A stretch of 42,654 nucleotides of DNA from Chara braunii (Eukaryota; Streptophyta; Charophyceae; Charales; Characeae): the NCBI GenBank assembly GCA_003427395.1, contig BFEA01000250.1, forward strand, positions 1,018,590 to 1,061,243, given 5' to 3'. Positions 31,350 through 42,064 of the stretch are shown here, in pieces; the first letter of the stretch is position 1; each line of letters opens with the position of its first letter. The position numbers and the translations under genes were made by a program. A model generated the notes under the pieces. That model did not search any database. It was not told the origin of the DNA and saw nothing but the letters and a program-made list of their open reading frames with translations.

Positions 31350-33641
31350 GTGTGCCAATGTCAACGCATTCGTAAGCTTGCCGCCGCGCCTGCATAGCCA
31401 CAACTCGTCAAGATCGTCTTGCTTCGTAGTTGTTGCAACTGCCTTTGCCACGCTTGACCCTCGCCATCACCATGCCCACTTTCACTACGCTTGCAATAAT
31501 GTATGTGCTTGCAAGTTGGGTTTCCTCGCTAAGCTCACTTGGAATGATGCTTGCACTGCATGCGACCGCATGGAGTAAGACTCTGGTTGGCGTAGTTGGA
31601 AAGCCTAGCGCCCCGCCGTGGACCTCGTTCCCCAACTCGCGACATGCACAAAAGAAAAAAGAAAAAAGTGTATCTTTTTATGATATAGAGGAAGATGCAT
31701 TCTACGTTTACACATTTCGTGAGTAGCGGAGCGAGGCCTGTTTGCCATCCCTGGCTGCCAAACATTCAAGTATTCCACCCATTTGAGGGCATAGTTATAT
31801 TACCTGTGGAAAAAAAAAAACAATCGGATAATAAAATTCAACAAACCGGTTTTTTGTACTCGTAGGAAAGGGCCCCTAATACCCATATAGTTGCGACCTG
31901 GCGGTAGAAATTTGAGAGGTAATATTGAGGCCTGACCATAATACTACCTACTACCAAGTACGTACTAGGCTACTACCTGTATATCCTATACTACTCGTAT
32001 ATTGTCCTTCACTTCCCTACAGGTTTCGAGTCACACAGGTCAAACCTCCATCTAGTCGTATTCGCCCAAGCACCTTTTCAACACCCAACCATGCCCAACC
32101 ATGCCCCCCCAAAACTTTCCTAACCCACCCAATTCCACCCAACACATTTTCACACGCAACCGGACCAGCGTTTACCCTTTTTACCATAACTGCATATGTA
32201 CGAAACTACGGGTTACAATTGGGTACAGTCGGGTCGGGTCATAGGCATCCATTGGTGACATCTACTAGTCAACTCTCATGTATAACTTAATTTATATGAC
32301 TCTCCTTTGGACATGGTTCTAAGAGACTATTTGCTTCGAATGTTTATCGAATCTTCAGATAGAGCAATGTTGATGGTAAGGGTATTGAGAATGTGTTAAC
32401 TTGTGTATGGTTACAAGTCATCTCAATAGAGAGGTTGTTCCAAAGGAATTCACTATGGTGCATGTTGATCTTAAAGATGCTTGTTTGACTGTACATGAAT
32501 GTGGTGCGGTGACGAACCACGTACTTGTACTCGAACATGTATGTGTTCACGCACATCTTTCAATATAAGTGCATAGTCTTTAACGACACCGCATGTATTG
32601 GGCTTACCGACATCGAAAAGGAAAAGGATTGTCTAACCGTGAAAGATTTGGCATTGTGAGCGTAAAACCATTGATTGTGAACAATTTGAAAGGGTTGATT
32701 CCGTCAACATTTAAGACTGTCTGACTGTGAAAGGTCGTGGTATGTAGGTAATACAGTGATTAAATTAATAAAAGACCATCATCATAATACTTAAATGAAC
32801 TTTTAAAAAGGTAAAAAACCTATACATTTTCATTGTGGTTTTGGTTGTGTAAAATGTTATGATTTCTTCGTGCCTTAAACAAATTACTCTTTATGTATGT
32901 ATTAGTTAGGGTAAGATTGCATATATGTAAGAGTCGTGTCAATCCGACTTAACCCCATTGTAGGATGGACGAGTGATTTATGCCCGACTCCTCATCGTTT
33001 AGTACGAAGGGATTGTTTTCCTAAAGAGAGTTTAGCCCATCTTAAGTAGGAATTATGCACATTATTATCAGTGTTAGGACTATTAGTTTGATGATGTGTA
33101 TGCTAGTGTATTCGTGGTCTTTGTCCAACACAAAAGTTTTTCTCACGGTGAAGGACCTTCAGTTGTCGCTTGCCACCACTATCTGTGTTTAAAGTAAAAC
33201 ACATGGAAGTTGCCGATTGTCGTTCCACTTGCTTCTCATCATGGAAACTTATGTTTCCGATCCTTTTTTTTCAGTAGTTGCAGGTCACAGGAAAATATCT
33301 TGGTTACCCAATTTGGCCAGTGCGTGTAGTGCTAGACAGGGGCCTCGACCTACGAAGGGTCGCACAATTTTGAGACATTGTATAAAGAATCACAATAATA
33401 AACGTTCATAGGTGCTTATATGACAAAGGGCTATGATATTAGTTGCGCATCCCAACCATATTATGTGCACCACTTGCAGAATGTGACTCATTGTCTTCAC
33501 GTGACGAAGTTATGTGGTACTGGCAATGGACACTTAGATGTAATCGTTGTGTGCGCGAAAGACCGTGAATCGAGTCAACCTGGATTATAAGTCAACTCAA
33601 AAGATTAGCAACTCAAGGTTCAATATACATACAAATTAGTC
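31350..33641. other. no gene seen
   Basis: Mostly AT-rich. A C-rich patch at 32055-32170 contains a tandem AACCATGCCC pair. No recognisable gene. Confidence 0.5.
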
Positions 33642-33707
33642 TTAGGCGTTCTACAACACGTATACCTATGCTACGACGTACGAGAAACATCCTCGGTTGG
33701 CTCACCT
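33642..33707 (+). repeat. dispersed ~65-bp element, copy 2
   Basis: Contains TATGCTACGACGTACGAGA then ATCCTCGGTTGGCTCACCT, preceded by TTAGGCGTTCTACAACACG. It is the most diverged of the three copies. Confidence 0.65.
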
Positions 33708-34080
33708 AAGGCACAACATGTAAAACCCGCTACATGTCAGTCAATAGCTCATGAATGATACGTTTTCCTAAGGGTTGTGACAACCCTTCAGGTGCAAAGC
33801 TGGGTTGGGTGTTTGTGGACTTCTGTCAAGCGGTGAACGACAACAGCGTATCAGGACCGTGGAGCTCGGGAAGTCTGTATATAAACTTGTATGCAATTGT
33901 GAGGTCACGGTTCTTGGTTCTTTGGTCCATTGTGGGCATTATGTGTTCGATTCCCATGGGGGGTACATTTCAATTTCTTCACTACGGTTTCACTATACCA
34001 TTCATCAATCGGAAAAGTTAGCCAGAAACCCAAAAGCCTAACTCAGTGGGTACACCAATAGATGGTTTCGAGATAAAGAG
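33708..34080. other. no gene seen
   Basis: A tRNA-like B-box word (TGTTCGATTCC at about 33947) and an A-box-like word (TAACTCAGTGGG, about 34039) are present but not correctly arranged, so no RNA gene is called. Confidence 0.4.
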
Positions 34081-34286
34081 TTTTTTTTTTTTTTTTTTTT
34101 TAATGCTGTGTCTCGGAGACACGTCGTAACTGAAGACGCAATCACACGAGTACTTAAGAGAATGTACTTAACTGGTATCACGACTTTAGGGATGTTTTTT
34201 TTTTTTTTTTCTTCCTTTTCATTAAACCAGTACCTTCGAGTTTTGTCGAGCCTATGTACCCCCCCGTTTTTTTTTTGGTACTCCCA

Positions 34287-34326
<40 letters not shown>

Positions 34327-34701
34327 GTGACCGTGAATCTCAGAAAAAAAAAAACAAAAACTTTGGCCGTGATTGCAGTTGTATACCTGTCTCTTATACA
34401 CATCTAGATGTGTATAAGAGACAGGTTGTATACATTCTTGGAAGTGGTAGTGTGAATGTGCCCTCAATGAGGGTATCTCAACCCCGTAGCCAGGTTGTAA
34501 GATTCCAAAAAGAGAATAAAAGAGGAAAAAGACGGGCATATGGATTCGCCCATGAAAATGGTTGGATACATTCCCCTAAGTGCAAGTGTGACAAGCCTTA
34601 CAATCCTCTGACAAAACACAGCTTGAGCAAATCACGGACAACTTAAGCAATTCACGAGCATGGGACTCATAAGAAACACACGACCAANAAAAAAAAAAAA
34701 A
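34081..34701. other. homopolymer-rich, low-confidence assembly zone
   Basis: T22 at 34081-34102, T16 at 34195-34210, T10 near 34267, A36 at 34288-34323, further A runs near 34344, an ambiguous base at 34688 followed by an A run, and the adapter at 34387-34424. The density of long homopolymers together with an adapter suggests this part was joined from low-coverage reads. Confidence 0.85.
34387..34424. other. Nextera mate-pair junction adapter (Tn5 mosaic ends), artefact
   Basis: CTGTCTCTTATACACATCT (34387-34405) is followed directly by its exact reverse complement (34406-34424). This is the 19-bp Tn5 mosaic end joined back to back, the known Nextera mate-pair junction. GTTGTATAC occurs on both sides (34378-34386 and 34425-34433), a 9-bp duplication as made by Tn5 transposase. 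Frames across it give the well-known artefact peptides SYTHLDVYKRQ and MCIRDR. This is library-derived and not genomic. Confidence 0.98.
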
Positions 34702-36989
34702 ACAGTAACATTCAAAATGTGACCGCCTTACCTGTAAGGTGCATTCTGTGGAGGAAGATTATGAGCACGGCCTCCTGGACTACCCAGCCCGACATCATTG
34801 CAGTAGAGAAAGCATTTTTTTTTCCCCTTTTTCCGTTCACTCGCGGCACTATAAAATTCAGATTTATGGGACATTGCCGACCCTGTGTCCCACCTCCGAA
34901 AAGTTCGGTATTGATCAAGACATCGTAATTTTCCAACACTGACAAAGGTAATGGTGGTTTAATAAAATATAAAAAAAAAACAAAATGTTATCGTCGAAAC
35001 GCCAGGCTCGACAAAAGCGGGTGAACAGTTCAAATCACGACCGACAAAAAACAGGCTCGAATGTAGTGGTGCCCTACCTTAAAAACTAAGGGGTGTGAAT
35101 GATAGAATCAAAATTACTACTAAAACGACGAAAATTGAATACGCATAAAAGACATTCAAAAATATCAACCGCCTCAGACCTGTCTGCACTAGAACGTCGG
35201 ACGTGTAGAGAGAAATTTACAGCAGATGTTAGCACAAATTGTGCCACCCCTGACACACATGTGGAGCCAAGAGAGATTTACCGCGAGTGAGCAAGATTCA
35301 CAATTCCACGATTTCATGACGAGCACACTAAGAAAAAGTAACTGTATCGTTGTACTTCTACCACACTGCAGTAATGGTACCTACCTATCATGATGCGGCA
35401 CAAACGGGAGTGTGAGCGTCCAATTAAGAGGTCTCCATCCCGTACCACCTCTTGCGACCATCCAACTTTCCACGGCGCAATCGGAGAGGCACACGATCTG
35501 CGTCAATTGATGGTCCCCAGGGGCTGTTACCAGTCGTGGTAGCCCGCTACCATGTGAGGAGAAGGTGGGACCGAGTCCCGGGTTGACTTGTAAGGTCCTT
35601 GACCTTGATTTCAATTATGCAATAAATTGATTGAGGTTTTTGAAAAAACGAAAAAAAATAGAAAAAAATAAGGGAAAATTTTTGAAATGCGCTTGAAATT
35701 TCGATTAATTCGTGGCATGCACCTTTGATGACCGACTTACCCTATTGTGCCCCTGGAGCCTCTGCAATTTTCGGCAAATCCTTGTCAGCATGGGGCGTAA
35801 CTTTCCAGCTTGCCCTTACTAGACCGGTGGTGGCATTTCGTCGGTCCATCCTCGAAATGCCCTCACGAGGGGCATGCATCTTTCTGTGACGCCCTTGCAG
35901 CAGTGACAAAGGGAATTCGAATTCGAAGTGGTCGGTTTTTGACGCGCCGCTGTCGGTGCGAATACCCTTACAAAGGTATCTGCCCTGGTTTTTGCAAGTG
36001 ACCGAAAATAAGTTGGTTTAAAGACTAAGTATTTCACGCTCGGCGCGGCTGCGTCTGTAATCTGCGCTGTCTGGAAGGTTAGCGATGGTAGAGGGTGTGT
36101 GGGCACGCAAGCTTTGAGGCGTGCGTGATTTTTAATTATTGGTGACTGAAGAATCGGCGGGATCACCGGCCTGATTTTTAGTCCTGATTAAGTTAAGATT
36201 AAAAAGATCCTGTCTCTTTGGCCAGTGTGCTTGCCCATGGTTTGTGCGTACGTGCGAAGGGCGGTGTCGACAACAACATGAATGTTGAAAGCGATTCTGT
36301 AGGTCTGAGCATCGTGCAATATTGTTTCATTTAGGGGTTCATTAAAACCTGACCCAGACTTGGGCCTAGCAGTATTGGTTATAGCACCGGACTTATCAGA
36401 AAGATTCAAGGATCAAGGTCGGGAGACGACGACAAGGGGGATATCAGAGTACCGAGAAGGGACCGAGGGGTTGAGGGTCCGACGGGGCTATCCTCCTCTA
36501 TTTTGCCGTTGGCAGGGTCAGAACGACATTAGCGGCCTCCTTTTCCCAAGCTCGCCGTATTCTGACGATTAAAAGTTTATGTATTTTTATTACTATTTTT
36601 ATTGTTTAGGCATAGGTGTCCTTTGACTCAGACGCGGCATTGGATGTAGAGGCCGTTGCGGCAGTCGAGGACCTTGAGTGCGCGCCTCGTTCGAATGGGT
36701 CCGCACGTTCGGGATGTTGGCGAAAGTCCTCTACCATGCCGAGACTAAGAACAGGGCGTGGTTGGGGTTGGGGTTGTAATTACGCTTGGGGATTAGGGGG
36801 TTGGTAACGTGGGATGTATATGACCTGCGTTTTGGGTTCGATGAGGTCGCGTGGAGGTGCGTTGTGCTGAGAGGAGTTCCATAATACGGCTACAACGGTG
36901 TTAGTGACTGCGACAAAGCCCCCTCCCTCTTATAGTATTATGGGGGGTCCCCACAGTAGTCACGTCCGTGCCCAAGCCTCCAACGAAGG
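34702..36989. other. no gene seen; GC rises from about 35.7 kb
   Basis: Short unassignable frames on both strands. Composition changes from AT-rich to GC-rich at roughly 35.7-36.3 kb. Confidence 0.5.
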
Positions 36990-37290
36990 AACATGTGGGA
37001 GCAACACCCACCTGCAAGGGCGATGCAGGCTGTAAGCACGGGAGTGGTACCGACCGGGGGTCAGCCGGTAGGCATCAGGGCCGAGCTTCTCCGATGGGCC
37101 AGTCACTGTGCCTCCCCTCCGGTCCCCTCCCCATATGAACAACGGGGGAGGCTGTCACACTAAGGGGACAGCGGACCGACTGTGTCGACTGCTTCCTGAA
37201 CAAAAGAGGAAGCGATAAGAGCCGTCGGGAAACCGCTGTCGGATGCAGTCGGGTTAGGAAGGGCAACAACGAACTGGGTCAGCGGAGCTC
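36990..37290. other. cluster of consecutive stem-loops (candidate structured RNA)
   Basis: At least six short perfect stems follow one another: GTGGG/CCCAC (36995-37011), CCTGC/GCAGG (37011-37029), nested TACCG/CGGTA (37048-37070), CCTCCCC/GGGGAGG (37126-37151), GCTGTC/GACAGC (37151-37172) and GCTTCCT/AGGAAGC (37191-37213). A CGG-GAAA-CCG hairpin with a GNRA loop follows at about 37226-37235. GC content is high, so some stems may be chance. The style recalls organellar group II intron RNA, but I could not identify a domain V, so this stays unassigned. Confidence 0.35.
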
Positions 37291-37399
37291 ACTGGGGGCG
37301 TAGGCGCGGCTGGGAAGCAGGGAAGAAAAGCCAAGGGAAGGGAACGCACCCGGACGCGATCTGAGACCGGGTCCATTCGCAAAGTCAAGAGGTAGAAGA

Positions 37400-37990
37400 A
37401 GCTATGGTGGAGCGAAACTCATGGTGCTCGCCCGATCCTTGACGAAAACGGGCGATCCAAGTGTCGAGGTTGGAGTTTTTGAAGAAGGCGAACACAAAAA
37501 TAAGGTTAGTTTTGGAAGAGGGTTAGTGTAAAGAAAGATTAGCAAAGACTGGGGTGCGCGGTGATGGTGGTGGGAAAGGAAGGAAGAAGGGGCGAACGAG
37601 CATATCTCACTCGTTCGTGAGTGGGTTCGGGCAAAGGAGGAGTCGAATCCGGGGTTTTCAAGGTGGGCGACCCGGATCCCGCGGTTAGATTGAGGGGAAA
37701 GTTAGTAAAACGGGAGGTTAGTAGGAGAAGATGTGCGAGGAGATAGTCGAGAGAGAGAGGATGGGAGGAATGAAGACCTCGAATCTCGCTCGATTCTAGA
37801 CGAATTCGAGCGGGATAAGGTGTAAGAAGGGGGTTTTGGCATGGGGTGACTTCAACGGAGCTGTCAGTTCTGGCGTTAATAGAGTAGGGAAGAAGTTAGA
37901 AGAAAGAGGGACCGCGCAGAGAGTTGGGGGGAGTGGATTTGGCGGATTTTGAAAGACAGTGATTTCGCTCGATTCGGCGCTGAATCGAAC
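37400..37990. repeat. array of ~180-bp units, each with a hairpin with different arms
   Basis: Four hairpins are centred at about 37441, 37605, 37799 and 37978. Their arms are TCGCCCG/CGGGCGA, CGAACGAG/CTCGTTCG, CGCTCGA/TCGAGCG and TCGATTC/GAATCGA. Each is followed by a G-rich segment, and in the first three units by a GGTTTTN..GGCGA(C)-like phrase and one or two GTTAG words. Unit spacing is 163, 195 and 179 bp. The units are strongly diverged from each other, yet the palindromic part persists with changed sequence. Confidence 0.6.
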
Positions 37991-39356
37991 AAGGTAAGAG
38001 GAGGGGACGAAACTGTGTTTCGATGGCTCCTGAGCGCTACGATTCTATTGGCAAGATCAGATCCGCAATTTGTGGGGCGGTTCGGCTGCTACGGCCTGCA
38101 CGGGCTGCGCTTGTGGAGGGAACAAACAACAAATGCACCTACTCAAGTTCAGGTGAAACATTCATTTTCGATTTCTGCCTGTTAACTGGCGGAGCAACCA
38201 CAGGCAAGCGAGCAGGACGGACCCTTCACAGCCAAAACTAGCGGTGGATCTATCTGCAGGTGTATCACCCGAGAAACAATAGCCATTGGGAGGAGAGTCA
38301 GAGTTTGTACTAGCCCAACCGCGAGCCGCTAATACGCTGGGGCACGCAGCACAGTCAGACTTAGCTCATGCGGGGCATTGTTGTGGGGCAACTGCTGTTG
38401 TATCTCTGCTGCCAGCTCGGCATCTCGTTGCATGTTGATGCTCTACTTCTGATTGGGTGAGGGAGTTGCCGGGTTGCAGCACCGCGGTATTCTCTTTGTT
38501 AATGAATGTACGTTCGACGCCGCCGCTCCATTGTTGTGCGCCCCACTGTTTTGTTTCGGCTGCGTTTCTGCTACAACAGTAGTTGTGCTTACTGCAGACA
38601 GCTGGCTGTTGCGTACTGTTGCCTATTGTTGCTGGCTGTTGCGGACTGTTATAGGTTGTTGTGTAGTGGCAATGGGGCTAAGGAGAGGTGTGGGGTTTCG
38701 TAGGAGTGATCAGATTCTGCAAGCGAGGGGTTAGTGCTGCAAATCGGGAGATCGTTAGATGATTGATTTTGACAGTTTGACTCTGAGTTGACCAAACTGT
38801 CGCTTTCTGGCCCTCAGGGAAGTGAAGGTAGTTGAGTTGTTCCCCTCTTGTATCTCGAGAGTCTCAAACCCCTACTTTTACCCTTCTTATTCTAAGTCTA
38901 ATCCTGTTCTGAGAGGAAGGCGGAAGGCGGGATTGCAACCTGTAGGACCGCAACAAGACTCTATGGGGAGTCTGCCCACCGATTGCGGGAGCTCTGCTGG
39001 AACTCAGGAGGAGTTCTGGAGGCAGGGAACTGAAAGGTAATCATTGCTTTCCCTCTATAAACCCAGTTATAACCCCTATCTATATTCCTTTTTATACTTT
39101 GACTTAATATACTGCATGCCCTTTTACTTTGACTTTCAATTTGACTTTCAGGACATAACCAGACTAAGTAAAGGAATGCATGTACAATGTCAGTTTCAGT
39201 TTTATTATTTGACTGAAAGCAGATTGTGGGAATGCATCTGGGGGAAAGATGAGAGAAAGATAGTATTGCATGTGTCTGACCGGGTCAACCAAAGGCTGGG
39301 CCAATTTCATAGTTTGGAAAGGCCCAGTGCTATGTTTATTCTGAATTGCCAAGAGA
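37991..39356. other. no gene seen; small repeat and inverted repeat
   Basis: A 30-bp tandem pair starts with GCTGGCTGTTGCG at 38601 and 38631. A perfect 9-bp inverted repeat GACAGTTTG / CAAACTGTC lies at 38771-38779 and 38793-38801 with a 13-nt loop. A plus frame of 122 codons (39044-39412) has no recognisable domain. A possible intron (39037-39151, GTAATC..TTTCAG) does not join two open frames. Confidence 0.5.
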
Positions 39357-39391
39357 ACCAGACATGTTCCATAAGTTTGGGTGGTCTTGGT
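39357..39391. repeat. conserved-loop hairpin 1
   Basis: Arms ACCAGAC (39357-39363) and GTCTTGGT (39384-39391), seven pairs with one bulged T, enclose a 20-nt loop ending TTCCATAAGTTTGGGTG. Confidence 0.7.
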
Positions 39392-39465
39392 CCAACGCCA
39401 GGCACATGCTAGACCCAGAAGGCTATAACATGACTATACTTTATTATTATCCTACTTATGAACAG

Positions 39466-39510
39466 GCTAGTCAGACGGGGTTCCATAAGTTTGGGTGATT
39501 TGACTATAGC
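39466..39510. repeat. conserved-loop hairpin 2
   Basis: Arms GCTAGTCAGA (39466-39475) and TTTGACTATAGC (39499-39510), ten pairs with a 2-nt bulge, enclose the same TTCCATAAGTTTGGGTG loop. Confidence 0.65.
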
Positions 39511-39668
39511 TAATCACCAACTGAAGAGAGTACTAATTAAGAATAAAATTGAGGTACGAAGGGGCAGGCTGAATCTTGAGATGAAGATGATCGGTTCAAT
39601 TATATGCTACCTCAAAAGACTAAGTGCAGACAAGTATATGAAGTTGTGATATTTAAACAGTTCAGGGC

Positions 39669-39686
39669 GACTAGGGTTGCCTAGTC
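39669..39686. repeat. short perfect hairpin
   Basis: GACTAGG and CCTAGTC pair across a GTTG loop. The 7-bp stem shares the CTAGTC word with hairpin 2 but lacks the conserved loop. Confidence 0.6.
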
Positions 39687-39742
39687 ATATGCTCAAAAAA
39701 GAGAAAAATTGTTGTACCCTGTGTTTGTGTATACGCCATGAC

Positions 39743-39778
39743 TGAGCTAGACATTTTCCATAAGTTTGGGTGGTCTAG
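39743..39778. repeat. conserved-loop hairpin 3
   Basis: Perfect 8-bp arms AGCTAGAC (39743-39750) and GTCTAGCT (39771-39778) enclose a 20-nt loop that again ends TTCCATAAGTTTGGGTG. Loop length equals that of hairpin 1. Confidence 0.75.
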
Positions 39779-40079
39779 CTTTATGTTGTATGTAAGCTGG
39801 GTATAAAGGGATAAATCATTGAAAGACTATGAACTATTGTTTGATAAATTTGACTTTGGGGATGGTGAGCATACTTACCTTTGTGGTTTGGCCTGCATAT
39901 GATTAAGTGAGGCTACTACTTAGTCCGAGTTTCAGTTTGATAGGTAGTTGCTTTAGTTGCTCGCCACGTGCTAGAGTCATAGGAATTAGTCTCAATTCTT
40001 GCATTTTCTTAGCTAAGTTTTTTTTACTTAGGTCAATTTCTGTATTTTTTTGGATCTTTTATTTGTACTTGGTCTTGTA
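39779..40079. other. AT-rich, possibly a degraded first unit of the next array
   Basis: Words resembling the tail of the 40.1-kb units (TTAGCTAAGT, ACTTAGGTC, CTTGGTCTTGTATTAAT) suggest an eroded unit, but boundaries cannot be drawn. Confidence 0.3.
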
Positions 40080-40690
40080 TTAATCTTGGTAAGCCACTTT
40101 CTCTACGGGAAGTGTTGCCGAAATTTCTACAAATCTAAAGAGTTAGTTAAATTTTGTCTTAGTTGAACTCATGTCTTGTTTCCTGAGTTCATATCTGACT
40201 TAGTATAAATCTGAGAAATCTCTCTTTCTAAGGAGAGTGCTGCCCAATTTTTTGCTAATTTAGGGGTTAGACAAAATCAGACCTTGAAAAGTCAAAGTCA
40301 TTTTTAGATTATGAATTTAGCATTGTATAAATTTTGGAATAGCACTTTCGCTACAGGAAGCGTTGCCGAAATTTCTACATATATAAAGAGTTCGTTAAAT
40401 TTTGTTTTAGGTAAACTCAGGTCTTGGTTCATGAGTTCATATCTGACCTAGTATAAATCTGAGAAGTCTTCCTGCCCAAATTTTTGCTAATTCAGGGAGT
40501 TAGACAAAATTTGACTTTAGACGGTTGAAGATTATTTTTGCTTTCATATTTAGACTGATATAAATTCTGAAAGGGCACTTCCCCTACAGGAACCGCTGCC
40601 AAAATTTTCTTAATTTAGAGGAGTTAGATTATATTTTGCCAGATGCTAATTCTGGAAAATCCACTCTGTATAGAGGAGATTCTGTCAGGG
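40080..40690. repeat. degenerate ~122-bp hairpin array with TATAAAT boxes
   Basis: About five to six units. Typical order is TATAAAT, 10-17 nt, a short hairpin, TTGCCGAAATTTCTAC or TGCCCAATTTTTTGCTAAT, then TAAAGAGTTAG and a TTAAATTTTGT stretch. Hairpins include CACTTTC/GGAAGTG (40095-40114), CTCTC/GAGAG (40220-40237), CACTTTC/GGAAGCG (40343-40362) and CACTTCC/GGAACCG (40576-40595). The fourth unit (40460s) has lost its hairpin by deletion. Units 1 and 3 resemble each other most (offset 248), as do 2 and 4 (offset 232), so the array has a two-unit higher order. TATAAAT lies at 40204, 40326, 40452 and 40559. Confidence 0.75.
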
Positions 40691-42064
40691 TCTACCTTTC
40701 TTTTGACACTTGCTTAAAGATAGAATTAGGCTTAGTTAATTATGATGGTTTGAGTGAGATCATGATAAAGAAGGTTATTCTCGATTTAGACTTATAGATC
40801 TAGCTTGGGGATTGACCTGTCTTGTATTACAAGTCCTCTTGATCGATTGATTCAGGACTTGAACTAAATTCAATTTGATTCTACAAGGATCATTTTCTGT
40901 TATCACTGATAACATGTCGGTTGCCGATTCATCGGTTTACGACTCAGCTCCAATTCATCCTCAATACTCAACCTAAAAGACGTTAACCCTAATGATTTTA
41001 TTGTTTATTAAGGTTTCACCCAAACTTTTATTGAATGGTCATTTAACAAAGGTATTGAGTATTTAATTATGGTTGGTTTGACAGAGGTTGAGGCTTGTAT
41101 GGCTAAAGCGAGGGGTATGAGAGTAGGGAGTGGTTGGAGTTGACTCCGTGCAGTGCGTGAGTTCTTATTTGACTCTTTGATGTGATTGCAGGTATGTTTT
41201 GTGGTTCGGATTTTGGATTTGACTGCCTACGATCACACATATACATATGGCTGTGAGGAGTCTCACTGTGATTGTGAGAAGTGATCGACACATACTTATT
41301 CCCCTTTATATATATATATATATGTGTGTGTACCTATGCTGGATGTTCGCGTGGCCTAAAGGACCCGCATACTAAGGATTTAATTAGGGGTTGAGATTGA
41401 GAAAAGAAGGAAGACCCCTCTATTTGTTTGTATGCTTCTTGAAAAAATTTTAGTCGAACGTTGGTCCTGGGCCTGGATTCGAGGCCCTTGTCCAGGACAT
41501 CCCAGACCCTAGACTCTGTATGGAAGGGATTACCCCTCGGACATAACCTATTTGCCTTGCCTGCCGAGATACTCAGGCCAAAGGCCGGAGGTCTCTCGGC
41601 GGTCGCACTACTATTTCTTCAGCCGTGCAATATCGTGTGGGAGTAGGTCCTTACGATACTTCGAGTCTGACACTTGAGTGTCATAAGCGGTACTCGGATC
41701 CACGAGGGACCGCTTGATTATGGGCACTATATAGTACGTCATCATTGCGACTGCTTGCGTACGCTTGCATTGCGAGTCGATATGAGTTAGCCCTGCGTCC
41801 ACGCGATTTTATATTAAGTCTCGCACGCAACGACTATCTGATTTTCGCATCGAAAAGTTACGAGACGGTCACTGAGGGACTAGGAGTGTTGTCGCGTTGT
41901 TAGAACAATGTCGTTTTGTATATGTGCATAAGTGAGTACGTGTATTTATTTTTATGTTCTTTATAGCGGTGTGCGCGTGGCGTGTGGGATGCGTCTTAGT
42001 CGATCGGCGACGAGTCGCGCTTGGGACCTCAGCCCCCCAAGATGTTGGTTCCCGTACGGGTCCG
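40691..42064. other. no gene seen
   Basis: AT-rich to about 41.4 kb with a (TA)n(TG)n tract at 41307-41331, then GC-rich. No recognisable gene. Confidence 0.5.

Noticed and set aside
33935-34070. tRNA-like B-box and A-box words
   Set aside because: Order and spacing are wrong for a tRNA or pol III promoter, and no arms fold.
34038-34646. Frames containing SYTHLDVYKRQ and MCIRDR
   Set aside because: These peptides are translations of the Nextera junction adapter.
36902-37290. Group II intron from an organelle
   Set aside because: The style of stems is suggestive, but no domain V, no clear GUGYG start and no branch point could be found; kept only as an inference.
39037-39151. Possible intron with GTAATC donor and TTTCAG acceptor
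   Set aside because: Joining the flanks in any phase does not connect two open frames of useful length.
39357-40690. CRISPR array
   Set aside because: Repeats are few, unequal in spacing and hairpin-covarying rather than identical; the sequence is eukaryotic in character and has no cas genes.
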